A DNA stretch of 64,000 bases from the NCBI GenBank assembly GCA_946811695.1, contig OX328124.1, positions 84,014,923 to 84,078,922 on the forward strand. The letters run 5' to 3'. The position numbers and the translations under genes were made by a program. This DNA is from Gonocerus acuteangulatus (taxonomy: Eukaryota > Arthropoda > Insecta > Hemiptera > Coreidae). The notes under the pieces were generated by a model. That model was given only the letters and a program-made list of their open reading frames with translations. It made no database searches and was not told where the DNA came from. Below are positions 49,770 to 62,536 of the stretch, piece by piece (within the stretch, counting starts at the first letter, position 1; the number at the start of each line of letters is the position of its first letter).

Positions 49770-49927
49770 ATTCAATGACCACGTTGAATACACCAGTTCC
49801 CATTGATTACCGAAGTTAAGCACGTCGGGCGTGGACAGTACCCTCCACAGGCTCTTGGAATTATAAAAGAGTGACAATCTGTGGATAGCCCGGCGCTAAT
49901 AGCCTATTTGTTGAAATTCAGTAAAAA
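49770..49927 (+). mobile_element. 5S rRNA-derived SINE with shared 3' tail
   Basis: TGACCACGTTGAATACACCA, ACCGAAGTTAAGCACGTCGG and GCGTGGACAGTACC correspond in order to animal 5S rRNA. The sequence then continues into ATTATAAAAGAGTGACAATC, TGTGGATAGCCCGGCGCTAA and a decayed end before TAAAAAA. The tail is the one carried by the tRNA-derived SINEs. 5S-headed SINEs are the known SINE3 class. The 5S part is too diverged to be a working 5S gene. Confidence 0.78.
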
Positions 49928-52535
49928 ATGTTTTAATGAATCGCGGATGAAAGAATATATTAGAATTCTGACATGTATTCATGAACCACCCTGCAGATAG
50001 GTCGAATTCGGCCGCATACATGTAAGGGGATGAGTTGATATAAAGTGGATACGACAGATGGTCCGTTTTCCGGTCGGCCATGTCTGCTCCGAATGAACGA
50101 TAACGGTCTATTTAAATTGTTCATTGCTGCAGAGGATCTCCGGGAAAACCATATCCAGGAAGCCCTTCCCTGAAATGGTTCATTACTTCATAATTATGTA
50201 AGGCAGAAAATAGCTTCGCTCGAGCCAATTACAGCAATGATGTCCATAAGGTAAACCCACTATTGAACAACTCACAACTCAAAATATGTTCCATTATTAA
50301 TGTCGAATGTCTGGCTATCGGTAGGAGCTATGGAGGAACTTTATCCATTCAAAATGAACGAATGCTGCCCGTTAGTAGAAACTAGTACTGATTCCAGTTC
50401 TAAATGGCTTTTACATCTTCCACTCTCTCCAACATAATATTATTCATGTACATTCTCCGACTTATACAGTCCACAAACATGCATTTCTACTACTATTTTC
50501 CTATAGAATGCGAGCAATCAGGCAAACAGTAATACTTTTTTTTTCTTTTGTAAAAACCTTGCGTTAAGTAAAACATTGATCTATTATATTTGATTATGTA
50601 TTTATAATTTTAATATAATAAATACAAATCGATCATTCTCATTTTATTGGCAATTACTTATTACATTGACAAATTCAGGGTTTAATGGATTGAAAAGATC
50701 ATTATATTATAACAAAAGCAATAGTAGACGAATCTCAATTGTAGCTGACCACATTCAGTAACTGAGTTCCCCTGAACGCATAATAGGACATTTTTAAAAA
50801 TGTTTTTTTTTTTTTTTTTTTTGTTATTGTTGGATTTAGGAGAAAGGATGCTTACCGCCTTAGTAAATTTTTATATCATTTATTATACTCAAAACGTTGA
50901 GTCGTTCTATTTTCTTATTTTTAAAGACAGGTCCAAACCTACAACAAAGACTACCAAGACTACATTTTTTTTATTATGATTCCTTAAAGTTTTATCTGGG
51001 ATTTGAGAAAAGCAAAAATTGATTTAAAGTCCGGATAACTGCTGGTATTGCAACTTTCTATAGGATCAGTTTTTATTGCCTTCATAGGCCTCATGAAGGC
51101 TCAAAAATCAGTCCAAAAGAGTAGAAAAAATCCATACTGATTTATCATCGCTGTTGATTCTGGCGCTGTAAACTCAAAGTTACCCAGAAATAACGGTCCG
51201 AGGTTATTTTGAATAAAATATTCAATTAGTTTGTAGAAAAGTAAAATTAACAATAGCTTTTGTTTATAGGATTTAATTAAGAGTAAGGGCAAGTTATCAA
51301 AGCACCATAGTAAGTTGAAATTTTACTTAGCAGAAAGATGGAACTATTACTAAAAATTAATACACAAATACCCACTTACTCTGGACGGTTAATTTACTTA
51401 TTAAGAAACTTTGGTAATTTGTACATTGTCAGTAGATAAAAAGTAAATCGTTTAATGAAATTGTACATACAAATTAGAAAACGAAAACAAGATGTAAACA
51501 ATCAAAAGTAAAACTATTAAATAAATCTATATGCCACAAAAAATAAATTAAAAAGGAAATAATGTTTTCTCTTTTTTTTTCATAATTGAGTAGCTATAAA
51601 AAAAGAAGAAGAGGAAGAAAAAATAGAATTAATAAAAAATCTAAAAAAATAACTTAAAATGCTTGTAAATTAATTTTTGGGATAAAAATGAATGGTTAAA
51701 ACCATTTGAATTTAAGACAAAATTGTCTTATTGTGAAAATTGCTACTAAGATCGATGGAGACCACATGTATGACGTTAAAAGTTTCATAATGTTTGATTG
51801 CACTGTCCCCAAACATGTCTGTTCCCAAACATGTCATTATGTGTGTCAGTGAAAAGCAAGGAATGACCAATAAGGAGTCGACAGACAAATGGAAATTCAA
51901 AGTTAAGAAGAAAATGAAAAATTGAAAAGATAACAAAATCACCGATAAAGTTGTACAATGAAAATGAAGGCTTATGATTTCTCCGAATTTACATTTTCTG
52001 TTCTGGAGTAGAGATGCTTTAGTCATGACAATCGCCTCTTATTAAGAGGAACGTCTGCTCTCAGACGGAATGAGAAATGGCTCGATTATTTTTAATTTTT
52101 CTATTTCGAGGACGGCCTATTTATAGAGTAATATTAGAGATTCGGTTCAATTAGATCCAATCTGGAGAGCTGTGCCTGCCCTGCAGCTGGTACTCTTCAG
52201 ACGCGCACTTGCCTATGGGAGCCATATTTAAAGACGAATCTTAACACATTTCTGGATTATTGATGTCATTAGATATCATAAGAGTTAAACAAAAGATTAA
52301 CTGAATAAAGAAGGTTTTAACATTTAATTGTTTGGTTTAAATTGGTCTTCATGTTTTCAGTGTGTTCTGAACAGAAAGTGGCGAAGCTCATTTAAAGCGA
52401 AACAATGAAGAATTCCCTGCCATATTTTTCATTGCTAAGTACTCGATAATCAGTGATAAGCAGACAAATAATATACATTGTTTTAAAACATGCCTGATGA
52501 ATCGAAAAAGCTCCCCATAACGATTTACTTTTAAC
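49928..52535. other. AT-rich non-coding stretch
   Basis: No supported gene or element. T-tract at 50801-50822; A/T-rich low-complexity at 51540-51660. Probably upstream intron or flank of exon A. Confidence 0.45.
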
Positions 52536-52815
52536 CATGGGCGTATATAGAAAATAATTTCGGGAGGGGCTGGGAGAATTTCTGGGAGGGTTGAGAACAT
52601 TTGGGGGGTATGGGATACTACGTAACAATCTAGAACTTGGAATAGTTAGCCAATTAAAACGCTAGTAAACCCAATAAAAACTATTTTGTCTGAAGTAAGT
52701 GATCTTATTTAATTTATTTTTAAGGTTTTTATGATACATTTTTACCGATATCGGGGGGGGGGGGGGGGGGGCTCTGCAGCACCCTCACCCTCCCCCCCCC
52801 TTATATACGCCTATG
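52536..52815. mobile_element. CATGGGCGTA-ended MITE, copy 2
   Basis: Begins CATGGGCGTATATAGAAAAT, as copy 1 does, and ends TTATATACGCCTATG, the inverted end. The flanks CTTTTAAC (52528-52535) and CTTTAAAT (52816-52823) match at 6 of 8 bases, a decayed duplication. The right part has long G- and C-runs (about 52754-52771 and 52792-52800) that can pair into a hairpin. It is longer than copy 1, which lacks this part. Confidence 0.8.
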
Positions 52816-52823
52816 CTTTAAAT

Positions 52824-55323
52824 CATGCAAATAAAAAATGAAAAAATCGTCTACACGTGAGTGTCATATAATAATAATTGCAAAATACAAGTACTTTTTT
52901 ATTTCAGATTTCTATGGTTATGCTTGTTAATTATTCTTACTTGAGGATTAAAAAAAGAAGGTATGAACTTAAATAATAAAAAATGAAACCTTGAATAAAT
53001 AAATAATAATAATAAATCCAAGCTTCTATTTTCACTAAGCGCAAGACAAACTTTTAAGTTGAGTTTAAACTAAGCTCAGTGAAAATATCCATAATTCTTT
53101 TGGAAAATTAAGAAATTAACCGAAAGATTTAATGACGAATTGAAATTGATTAAATGTTTATTTTGCATCATGCTGAAAATAAATTAATGCTTTTTCAGTT
53201 TCACATCATCATATGAAAAATTGTTGACAGTGGTTGATCCTTGGTATGGAATCGATGGAGATGTACCAGCCATAGACAAGTATAGCCGTTAGTGTATCTA
53301 GCGTTCCGTAAACTTCCGGAATAATATTGTTAATCGCCGACTGTACACGGTCCCTGAACTTTCTTACCAACCTCAATTAAAACCGTTATTACGGAAAACC
53401 ATTCCCAAGAGAGCAAACTCCCTGTTTAAAAAGAACCTCGGATTATCCTGTTGTTTTAATAATTTTTTCCCCGATCGAAAAATCTGAAAGGGACGAGACA
53501 TTTTCCCAGTGTAAGTAATCCTGGATTTTCCGTTAAACTCTTCCGCACACTAGAAATCCTAGTGAGAACTTTAGAGAAGACGCCTGCGGTGGGTTCACTT
53601 GTCGCATCGGATCAGAGCAGATCGTCCGTACCTGACGTGATCAAACATCCGTGAACGACCCTAGAACCCAAGCGGACAAAAGCAATCATTGGGGGCCAAG
53701 GCCCCGTTTAAACCTACCCATTTTCACACAGTTCCCCTTCTCTCGACCTTATTGTACGGGATTTTTTTTTCTGTTTAAAGACTCTGCAGGGAGTAAGGAG
53801 TTCAAAAAGTCCACATTTCCGCTTAAAAAAGATCCCCTCATGGCTTGTTTTTTCAGGCCTTATTATTTGGGTGCTTGCATTGTCCTACCTGAGGGGAAAT
53901 AGAATCGATCCTCCGGATGAATGCTAGGAGAGGGGTTAAAAGCCATATAAATGGGGTCTTCTTCGGAACCCCGCCGTGCCCTATCCACTGTCATCGCCTC
54001 TTCTTCCCTTACCCACGCCACTTCTCTACCACTCATATATCTAATAGACGTCTCTCTTGCTCCCTACTTGCAGTTTTTAGGCCCTCATGTTGAAAAGAAC
54101 CGTGGAATTTTTTCGATACAAGGACAATGGAAATCCGCACACAAAAAGAAGAAGACACTTGAGATATTAGAGCTAAATAAGCTAATAAAAAGGAACCCCC
54201 TGTGAAAATTGGCTAGTCTTTAGGCACCCCAAGCAATAAGTTAGAACGTTGAACGGTTGCCAAAAGATGCCAGTTATGGGAAATAAATATGAGTGGCTAA
54301 CGTACAAATAGCACATGAGCGTCTTTAATAAAGCAAAGTATCCAAAGGTACAGAAAGAAACGGTTACACCATTAACATTTCCCATATAATTGGCTTAACG
54401 TTATTTGCCAAATTCTACAGGCTAAAATTTAACAATCAAGACATAATTCAACGAACTAATTTTAATACAAAAGGTAGTTTGGTCAAATGACAGTTACATT
54501 TAACAATAATAATTTTAGATCCTTCAAAAGCACCTTTCTCTAATAATTACATACAGTGCTATATATTTATAGATATACACACAAACATCAGCCTAAATAA
54601 TGAACTCCCTAGTATATTTTACTGAAATTATAAATAAATTATTTCCATTTAAAGATTCTGAATTGCTACCATCGTCAAAGAACAAAACATTAAAGACTTG
54701 TGGCTCTAGAAATAGTTCACAAAGACGTTCCTCAGAGTACTAAACTTCTAAGGAACGCCAAATATATCACAAGATCCCTCATGTCAGCATAGTTCTGTTT
54801 TAATTACACTGAAATATGGGAAACCGTTCTCCGAAATAGGTAGGTTTTTTTTTTATTTTAAGGTCACTTAAAGACAAAAATAGATTGCGAAGAATTAGAA
54901 AAAATAAAACCGTAAGCAGGTATACATTTGATACTTAAAATAATTTTTTTTCTAAATTTCGATCGCGTAAACATTTATTATTACTTAGTCGAGAAATTAT
55001 TGAAGAAGAAAAATGATAAATTATTATTTAGAATAATTTAAAGAATTTATAGTCTACAATAAAATAACAGTAGTTATTCTGTTTTAAAGGCAGCCATATT
55101 TTTAAAAATAATTATATTATAATAGGTGAAAATATATGTAGTATTAAGTAGAATAATCCAGCTGATTCCAATGGAGGCAAAACACACATTGACCTAGTAA
55201 GTAAAGAACTGATAGTTTGAATAAATCTCTGAAGGAACCGAATAGAGCTACAGAAGAACTGTACGATTTTCCCATGGAACCCGATTGATGATACAGACAT
55301 TGACCAAAGAATCGGTCACCAAC
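52824..55323. other. Non-coding stretch with GC-rich patch 53580-54080
   Basis: No supported gene. The patch 53580-54080 has two plus-strand frames of 83-84 codons without splice or family support. The rest is AT-rich. Confidence 0.45.
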
Positions 55324-55393
55324 GTGTAACAATGACCTATGGTATCGGCGTCACCTATGTGTAACGGTGACCTATGGTATCGGCGTCACCATT
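55324..55393. repeat. 35-bp tandem duplication
   Basis: Two 35-bp copies starting GTGTAAC (55324 and 55359), each with TGACCTATGGTATCGGCGTC. They differ at about four positions, and a partial GGTGACC follows. It lies at the start of a GC-rich patch (55300-55700). Confidence 0.85.
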
Positions 55394-56512
55394 GGGGTGA
55401 CCAAAGGGAGCCAGAGGGTGGATGGGGGGCTGTAATTAATCATTTCACAATTGGTGAATGTGCCGACGTGATATTAAGGTTGGCGCCAGAGCCATGAAAA
55501 AAGAGCCGGATCTATTGTGAACGAACGGGGTATTGTGAGTACGGCGGCGGGGAGACCGCTTAGTGTTCACAACCTTTCATCGTCCGAGTACGGTTCCGAG
55601 GCGCCACCTCCACCGCACGTTTAATCCCTGGCTCATCCTAACTCTTCCAGACAAATGCAGAGGACAGTGTGCGCGGAAGTCGGAGATCCTTGTTAGGCTT
55701 CGAGTCAAAGGATAAATCCATGTACAGTTAGCGTCAGCTGAAAGAAAGGACGTAATTTCTTCTGGACGTTTCCTCGATTGTGAAAAAGGATTCGAATATG
55801 GTCATGGCTCTTATCGAGAGAAAAGTAGAAATTAAGCATTCGACTGACTGCTGGAGTCTTTTCATAATAGACAATACAACCTTTAATCCAACAGTATGTG
55901 AAGAATTCCTCATTGAAGCTAACTGTATCTTTCAGAAAGGATGCCTTAACCTAGTTTTACTCTTTCAGTGACTAGGTCTTTCCTAAACCTACCGTACTAT
56001 TTGAAATTTTTCTAAAAATGCAAAATTATTCCAAACAAATTCTTGAGCAAGGTAATCGTTATAATAAATATGAAAATCTTTATCTCCTATATTTTGGTTG
56101 CTTTAATCAACAATATTTCTGGATTATTCATTTAATGAAGTACAAAATCAAGAACCGTAGCAAACGAAATTTGGCATAATAAAAGCCGAATGTTAAATAT
56201 TTCTAAAACTTTCATTAGTTTGATTTCCAGACCACATCTTTTTCGTCAGCATAAAATGTCTGAATTATATTCATGGTGAAAATGGTACAAAATTAATTTA
56301 TCTCGTTCAAGCAAAGCATAATGCCACCGTTAGGCAGGATAATAAAAATATATTCACTTCTAGGATAATTATAAAATATGTAGCAAGCTAAATCAATTTA
56401 TAGTTGTCATGTCGGTATGCAGGGAGTAATCAGTTTACGCTGAATTTCAAGGTCAAAATTGACTTTTTAAAATTATCACTTTTCAATATCTCTTGTATTT
56501 ATTTAGTTTACT
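55394..56512. other. Non-coding stretch
   Basis: GC-rich to about 55700, then AT-rich. No gene or element recognised. Confidence 0.45.
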
Positions 56513-56514
56513 TA

Positions 56515-56913
56515 GGGTAACTTCCCCGATTATTGACACATCAAGGAAAAATTTCAGGCAATATTACAGTGTCTTCCTTATTTATTAACCAATCCACTTG
56601 CTTCACAGGGGTTTATACTCGCCAGGATCTGTAGAATAAATTCAGCCTATTATATTAATTAAAAATGAATGATTTCAGAGGATTTTAGCCATATCAAGAT
56701 GGTGACTTTTTTCACCAGTTATTGACAGGTCAAATCCAGTTATCGACATAGAAATGACCCAGTTATTGACAGGTCAAACCCAGTTTTCGACAGGCAAATG
56801 TCCCAGTTATTGACAGGTAAAATCTATCTTTTGTCAGGGAAAGTCACCAGTCATTGACTCAATTTCGATGAAGTAGAAACGATATATATATTTTTTTAAA
56901 AGTTTGATGAAAT

Positions 56914-56967
<54 letters not shown>

Positions 56968-58487
56968 TCCAAAACTACATTAGGAAGATTGTACTTGACT
57001 GATAGTTCTTATTTTGAGGCTTAACTGCTCTGCCTTCTTGTTGTTGAGATGGTTCATGAAATTCGCAGCACGGGTTCTCCAAGAAACTCATTATTTTCCA
57101 AAGTTCAAAAGGAGATTTATCTTCAATATTCCCAGCTAATTATGGCGAACTCTTTGTGTTTTAACAAAAGAACACTGCGTGTGTTTAACGGCATATTAAC
57201 GCCGGGCTATCTACAGGTTGCCACCCTTTAATAATGCCAACAGTACGTGGTCTGTCACTCACTCAGGTACTGGCCATGCCCGAAGCTGCTTAAATTTCAA
57301 GATGAACGGAAACCAGTGCATTCAACGTGTCAATGGCCGTTGGCTCTAAAATGTATTAACCGCATTTCTGGCTACTCTAATTGTAGGAGATTCTTTTGTG
57401 ACCACTTATTCCTCAGGTTCATCATCACTTCGAATTCAATGTCGTCCACTATTGGCTGCATTTTTGGATAAAGTGCTCTTCTCAGATGGCGGTTCTCATA
57501 AGGGGACATCACAGTAAACTTTAACGAATTCGACGAAGTCTATTTTTGCAGATACTCCTCTTGACGATTTCCCAATCACTATCAGTGATTAAAAGATCGG
57601 AGAAGTTCAAGTAGTTCGGGCAATTTGAGTTCGAATCATAGAGGTGAAAACCTAGAAGTACATAAGTGTGTCTTATTGGAGCTATTTTGAAAGCCTAGAA
57701 ACCAAATCCATACTTAAGTCCTTCTCAACATCTACAACACAATAGAATCATACAAATGTCAGTCGAGCCTGACAAAAATCTCAGTAGGTAGGTACGAGAA
57801 TTTATCATAAACTTCGAATTTGCATAAGTGGATTAAGTATGTCAATAACTGGCAACTTGAGGTTGTCAATAATTGAAAAAATGTCTTCCAGTTATTGACA
57901 CATACTTTGTACCTACTATTGACACCCCCTGTCAAAAATTGGATCCCTTCATTATTTTTGGAAAAGTATTACACCGTTTTGTTGAACATTAAAAATCCAG
58001 TTAGTTAGGCACCAAAACAAACATTTCATCCAAATTCCAATTATTGACAGTGTGTCGATAATTGGATTAAAGTGGTTTTTCTCTACCCTATTATTGACAC
58101 CTTCAAAATAACGTTATTTATTCGTAATGATCACTTAAAAAGGTTGGATTATATCTAAGAAAGACTATGAACTGTTTCAGAAGCAATTCTGCTAAAAAAA
58201 AAAGGAAATGGGGACTGATAAATACGAAAAATAAGCACTCACCTTCTAAGCAGAAACACTAGCAAATCAGCACATTCCCTGAATTTCTCTAAAGCTAAAG
58301 GGAAAATCTTGACCTCAACTGTGGTGCTCTTTATAGACGACTTGTTTTTGGCAGGAAACAAGTAGATAAGATTCCGAACCAATTGGTGCTAAGTTTAAAT
58401 TTATAGGTGGCGCCAAACGCTTATTTTTTTAATTGAAAGTACGAGTGTCAATAATTGGGGGCATATCAATAATAGGGGCAGTTACCC
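56515..58487. mobile_element. 2-kb TA-flanked element with ATTATTGACA subterminal repeats
   Basis: The ends are inverted repeats: GGGTAACTTCCCCGATTATT then GACAC at the left, and GGGTAACTGCCCCTATTATT then GATA read inward from the right. TA flanks both ends (56513-56514 and 58488-58489). Next to each end lie many copies of a TTATTGACA motif. In the left part they form a near-tandem array with 20-23-bp spacing (CCAGTTATTGACAGGTCAAA and variants, 56716-56870). In the right part they occur in both orientations (57839-58100 and 58446-58475). Subterminal motif clusters are where transposases bind in several DNA-transposon families. A (TA)n tract (56920-56966) and a 5S-derived SINE (57181-57344) are nested inside. 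No transposase frame. Confidence 0.75.
57181..57344 (-). mobile_element. 5S rRNA-derived SINE, nearly complete, nested
   Basis: On the minus strand it starts GCCAACGGCCATTGACACGT, as animal 5S rRNA starts, continues through AAATTTAAGCAGCTTCGGGC and ATGGCCAGTACCTGAGTGAG, and returns to TACTGTTGGC, so the whole 5S length is present. The tail follows: ATTATTAAAGGGTGGCAACC, TGTAGATAGCC, then the hairpin CGGC-GTTAATAT-GCCG (57189-57204) and TTAAACAC. It is the best 5S-headed copy here. It sits inside the TA-flanked element 56515-58487, so it inserted later. Confidence 0.85.
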
Positions 58488-58640
58488 TATATAATTATTC
58501 AAACTTCCCCTAAAAGTGGTCGATGTAACAATAGATAATATATTGGATTTGTGATTTTAAACCTAAAAGAAATTTAATAATTTTAAATCATAGTATCATT
58601 GAAACCTTTCTGACAATAACATTGTATATCTTATGATATA

Positions 58641-60249
58641 CAGGGTGTCCCATATTGAGAAATCATAACTTTAAGGGTTTATTCTGCACCTCATTTGTAG
58701 TTCCGGGACGCAGAAATGAGCGTCCTATCTCAACATGTAGCAGAGCTATTCAAACTTATGTCGATTTTCAAAACTATTGGATTTTCTTATTAAAAGCTGT
58801 GTTGTCTGGATTTCTGGTCTATGTATAGTAAATGACGACCACATTTTTGGAATCTGCATTAAATTTCCATTAAGAAACACCAGTTATTGAAATGTTGTCA
58901 TGTAAATTAGGAGCTACACTAAGAGCCATATAGATGTGAACTATTGTTATTAGGGTTTTCTTAACTCATTCAATATTTTCTAAATCAGCTATTTGTAGAC
59001 TTAGAGGTTTGCCTCCACCTCAAAAGTTGCCTTATTTAATAATCTTTAAAATGGTATCCTGTTGTTTTAAAAACAAAAATTATTTAAGTCTATTTTTTCC
59101 TGATTTCTAAGTCAAAACCAATACATTTGCTTTAGCGTGAAGAAGCCATTCTGAAGACATTATTTAATTTCACGCAAATATGGTGATGCTCTGATTAAGG
59201 ATTAGGGGACACTTTAGGAAGAGTGAAAGATGACAGAAGAACATTTTGGAAATAATCACAATTATTGTTAACATAATAAAAACAGATGTTATATTATTAT
59301 GCTTTGAGGGTCTTGTTTTATGGAATTTCTATTTTTAAGAGTAGTATAAAAGTTTTTTCATTTAAATCTATTTTTTTCGCTTTATATTTGCAGGAGAGAG
59401 TTTTTTCAATACAATTTCTAATGATTGTAATGAACAAACTAGTTACTTATAAGCAATAACTTATAAGCAGAAATTGTAGTGTCTATTTTTATTAAATAGA
59501 ATAGAATTAAAAATAGAAATTTAATAAAACAAGACCCTCAAAGTATAAAAATATACGATCTGCATTTATTGTGTTAAAATAATAACAATAATTGTGATTA
59601 TTTCAAATATGCTCTTCTGTCATCTTCCACTCTTCCCAAAGTGTCCCCTAATCCCTAATCAGAGCAAAAAGTGTGTGTACCTAATATTGGAAGGATGGGA
59701 CATCACCAAATTTGCGTGAAATTAAATAATGTCTTCAGAATGGCTTCTTCACGCTAAAGCAAATGTATTGGTTTTGACTTAGAAATCTGAAAAAAAATAG
59801 ACTTAAATAATTTTTGTTTTTGAAACAACGAGGTACCAATATAAAGCTTATTAAATAAGGCAACTTTTGAGGCGGAGGCAAACATCTAAGTCTACAAATA
59901 GCTGGTTAAGAAAATATTGAATGAGTTAAGAAAACCCTAATAACAATAGTTCACATCTATATGGCTCTTAGTTTAGCTCCTAATTTACATGACAACATTT
60001 CAATAATGGCTGTTTCTTATTGGAAATTTAATGTAGATTATAAAAATGTGGTCGTCATTTACGATACTTAGACCAGAAATCCGGAAAACACAGTTTTTCA
60101 TAAGAAACCCCAATAGTTTTGAAAATAGACAAAATTTTGAATAGCTCTGCTACATGTTGAGACAGGACGCTCATTTTTGCGCCCCTGAACTACAAATGAT
60201 GTGCAGAATAAACCCTTAAAGTTATGACACCTCAATGTGGGACACCCTG
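58641..60249. mobile_element. 1.6-kb foldback element with CAGGGTGTCCCA ends
   Basis: Both ends read inward CAGGGTGTCCCA, and TA lies outside each (58639-58640 and 60250-60251), as in Tc1/mariner-type insertions. The complementarity runs through almost the whole element: the left arm from 58641 to about 59339 against about 59504 to 60249, leaving a loop of about 165 bp. The right arm has an extra segment of about 40 bp near 59668-59710 (TGTGTGTACCTAATATTGG) not seen at the matching place on the left. No coding capacity. It begins 152 bp after the preceding TA-flanked element. Confidence 0.88.
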
Positions 60250-60251
60250 TA

Positions 60252-61222
60252 TAAGACATTATGCCATCTGAAGCCCAGTGACTTAATAGCAAAGCAGGCA
60301 AGCATAAAACGGGAGATATTTTAGTCAAATTACCATAGGGAGTTAAAAAAAGTTAGGAAAAATTGCTGTGATTCCTGAGGAATTTGTTAGTTGAGAAAGG
60401 TGCTGTAGTTGGACTAGGTCAGTTCCGACCCTCCTGACGGTCCCTCCCTGACCAGTCAGCATCCCCTCAATGACTACTCTGGCACGTGGCTCCCATCGCC
60501 AGGCTATTATGCTAATACCAAGCTCCCGTTTACCTAGCTCACACTAAAATCCCCTTCCCGAATGTCCAAGTGGAGTGTGTGACTCCTGTGTCCCTAATCT
60601 GCAACACACGACCTACTCCACATTTTTTTGCTCTGCCCTAATTTGGTTTCTCGAGGCCGACTATAAGCTCCTTGCTATTGTCGTCTTGCCTGATTTGAAT
60701 TCCATTCAGCCGTGAAATAAATTATTCTCTTTTAGGGAATCAGTATTTTTTGGTATTCCTGTTGCATACATTTGTTTTCTTTAAGCTCAAATTCCTACGG
60801 ATCCTGTAATCGAAAGACAATTAGGATATCTGTACGCTTGAAGGTAGATTCATATTCCTGGTTGGACTTATTGGCCTTGGTTGGTAATACTTATTGCACC
60901 AATAAATCAAATTTTGCTAAATTGAAAATTTCCTTTGCCTCCCAAACAATAATCCCCCCTGGTAATGCCAAAGGGACGATTTACCCTTTAACAAATTAAT
61001 CAATATTTTCTGTACTATCTTGTTAAGCAGTTGTTTTATGTATCCTAACAAATTAAATTAACTACTGTCACTTCGAACAATTTTTAAAAAACTAGTCTAG
61101 TAATTTGAGCGATTTTTTACTTTAGAAAAGCTAGCCAAAAGAAAGATTAAAACTTCTTGATTGGATATGTTTGCTTGTTTTGTGAAAAATACAAATCAGG
61201 CTTCACACTCCTCAGCAATGGC

Positions 61223-61256
<34 letters not shown>

Positions 61257-62270
61257 TTAAATAGTGAGTACTTGAATATTCGTTGAGCCTTTTTTTCTTC
61301 TATGCAAAAATTTCTAGCTCAATTTCTTATAATGTCAATTTTCATTTGTTCCAATATGATTATTTATGACGCCAAATGGACAAAATAAGAAAGTCGAGGT
61401 AATTTGTTTCAATAATAATATGAAATTAAACAACGTTAAATAGAAAAGGAAAAATTCAGATATTACAATTTCTTATTCCTAGTTGTATCCTTGGAAGAAC
61501 GTTTTATAGAATGCATCTGGTTTGTGCATTCACGCAAGCTTAGAGCTTGTTTGTACCCATTTGTATTCAAGCAATAAATTAAGAAATTTCTAACGACAAG
61601 ATGTCTATCTTGAGATTTATGTTTTTAGCTTTTCAATTCTAACAACGCGTGCGTTTCCCTGAGTAAAGAGTCTGTATACGTGATTTTATCATCAGACGCC
61701 TAATAATGCTTCATAAGAAATGCAGCAAGAAGGATAGTACCGGATAGCACGGTGGCGTTATGAAAAAAAAAAATGAAGACGAGACGCGTCTCTGGCGCGT
61801 GTTGATGATGATGAGGCGAGTGCTAACAATGCCCCTCCGCGTCCATTGTAGTCGGAGCCCTAGAGTCAGACGGTCTCCACTCTTTAATTAGTGCATCCCC
61901 ACACTAGAGCACACATACGCACCTATATACAAGCACAGACTCATCTATAAACACACCTATATACATGCACACTACAACCAAGATGGTGGCGAGCACAAAA
62001 GCCGTCGGTGGCAATCAATTATCCTGGCTGTGTCGGCACCTCCAGGTCTTCTCTGAGACCTGTTAAAAGGCAGACGGTCTAATTCCGTCAACGTTAGTGG
62101 TCGCTCAGATTTATGCTGGAACCTAGAGGTCGTTTGATGTCTTAATACCTGCAAGGCTAGATATGCTGCAACTTTCTGTTCTCCATGCACAAATATTAGC
62201 TTAATTAGATTGATAAATCAGCAAATACCAAAGAGCCCTTACTTCCAAAGTGATATTAAAGGAACCATTA
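60252..62270. other. Non-coding stretch with GC-rich patches
   Basis: Patches 60420-60680 and 61750-62110 are GC-rich with no assigned identity. A T-tract of about 29 bases lies at 61226-61254. No exon or RNA gene seen. Confidence 0.45.
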
Positions 62271-62536
62271 ATTGAAGGGGTCGGGTCAAAATAGTGCCAA
62301 GCATCATTTTAAACAAAACTTAACTGTCGCTGTTATATGTTAGATATGGAGAGAGTGGGACTAGCAGTCTATGATACAAAAGTTACGAAAATATGACTAC
62401 TAGCTCTGTATGCTACTTATTCTTGTTGCTCCTAGCCATTTCAACTGATATCCCCACATAATATCCACATATAGCAGCTACAGATAATTTTTGTTAAAAA
62501 TGTTGGTTGGCACTATTATTCCCCGACCCCTTCAAT
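62271..62536. mobile_element. TA-flanked MITE, 266 bp
   Basis: Inverted ends of about 30 bp: ATTGAAGGGGTCGGGTCAAA then ATAGTGCCAA at the left, and ATTGAAGGGGTCGGGGAATA then ATAGTGCCAA read inward from the right. TA flanks each side (62269-62270 and 62537-62538). No coding capacity. Confidence 0.82.

Noticed and set aside
49770..49880. A functional 5S rRNA gene
   Set aside because: The 5S part is diverged and truncated at its 3' end and runs into a SINE tail.
53651..54205. Two adjacent plus-strand frames (83 and 84 codons)
   Set aside because: No shared frame, splice signal or recognisable motif.
56716..56870. A CRISPR-like array of ~20-bp units
   Set aside because: Units are near-tandem and diverged without unique spacers, and the organism is eukaryotic; they belong to the TA-flanked element.
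61226..61260. T-tract followed by GTTAAATAG as a minus-strand retroposon tail
   Set aside because: No hairpin stem next to the tract and no target duplication.
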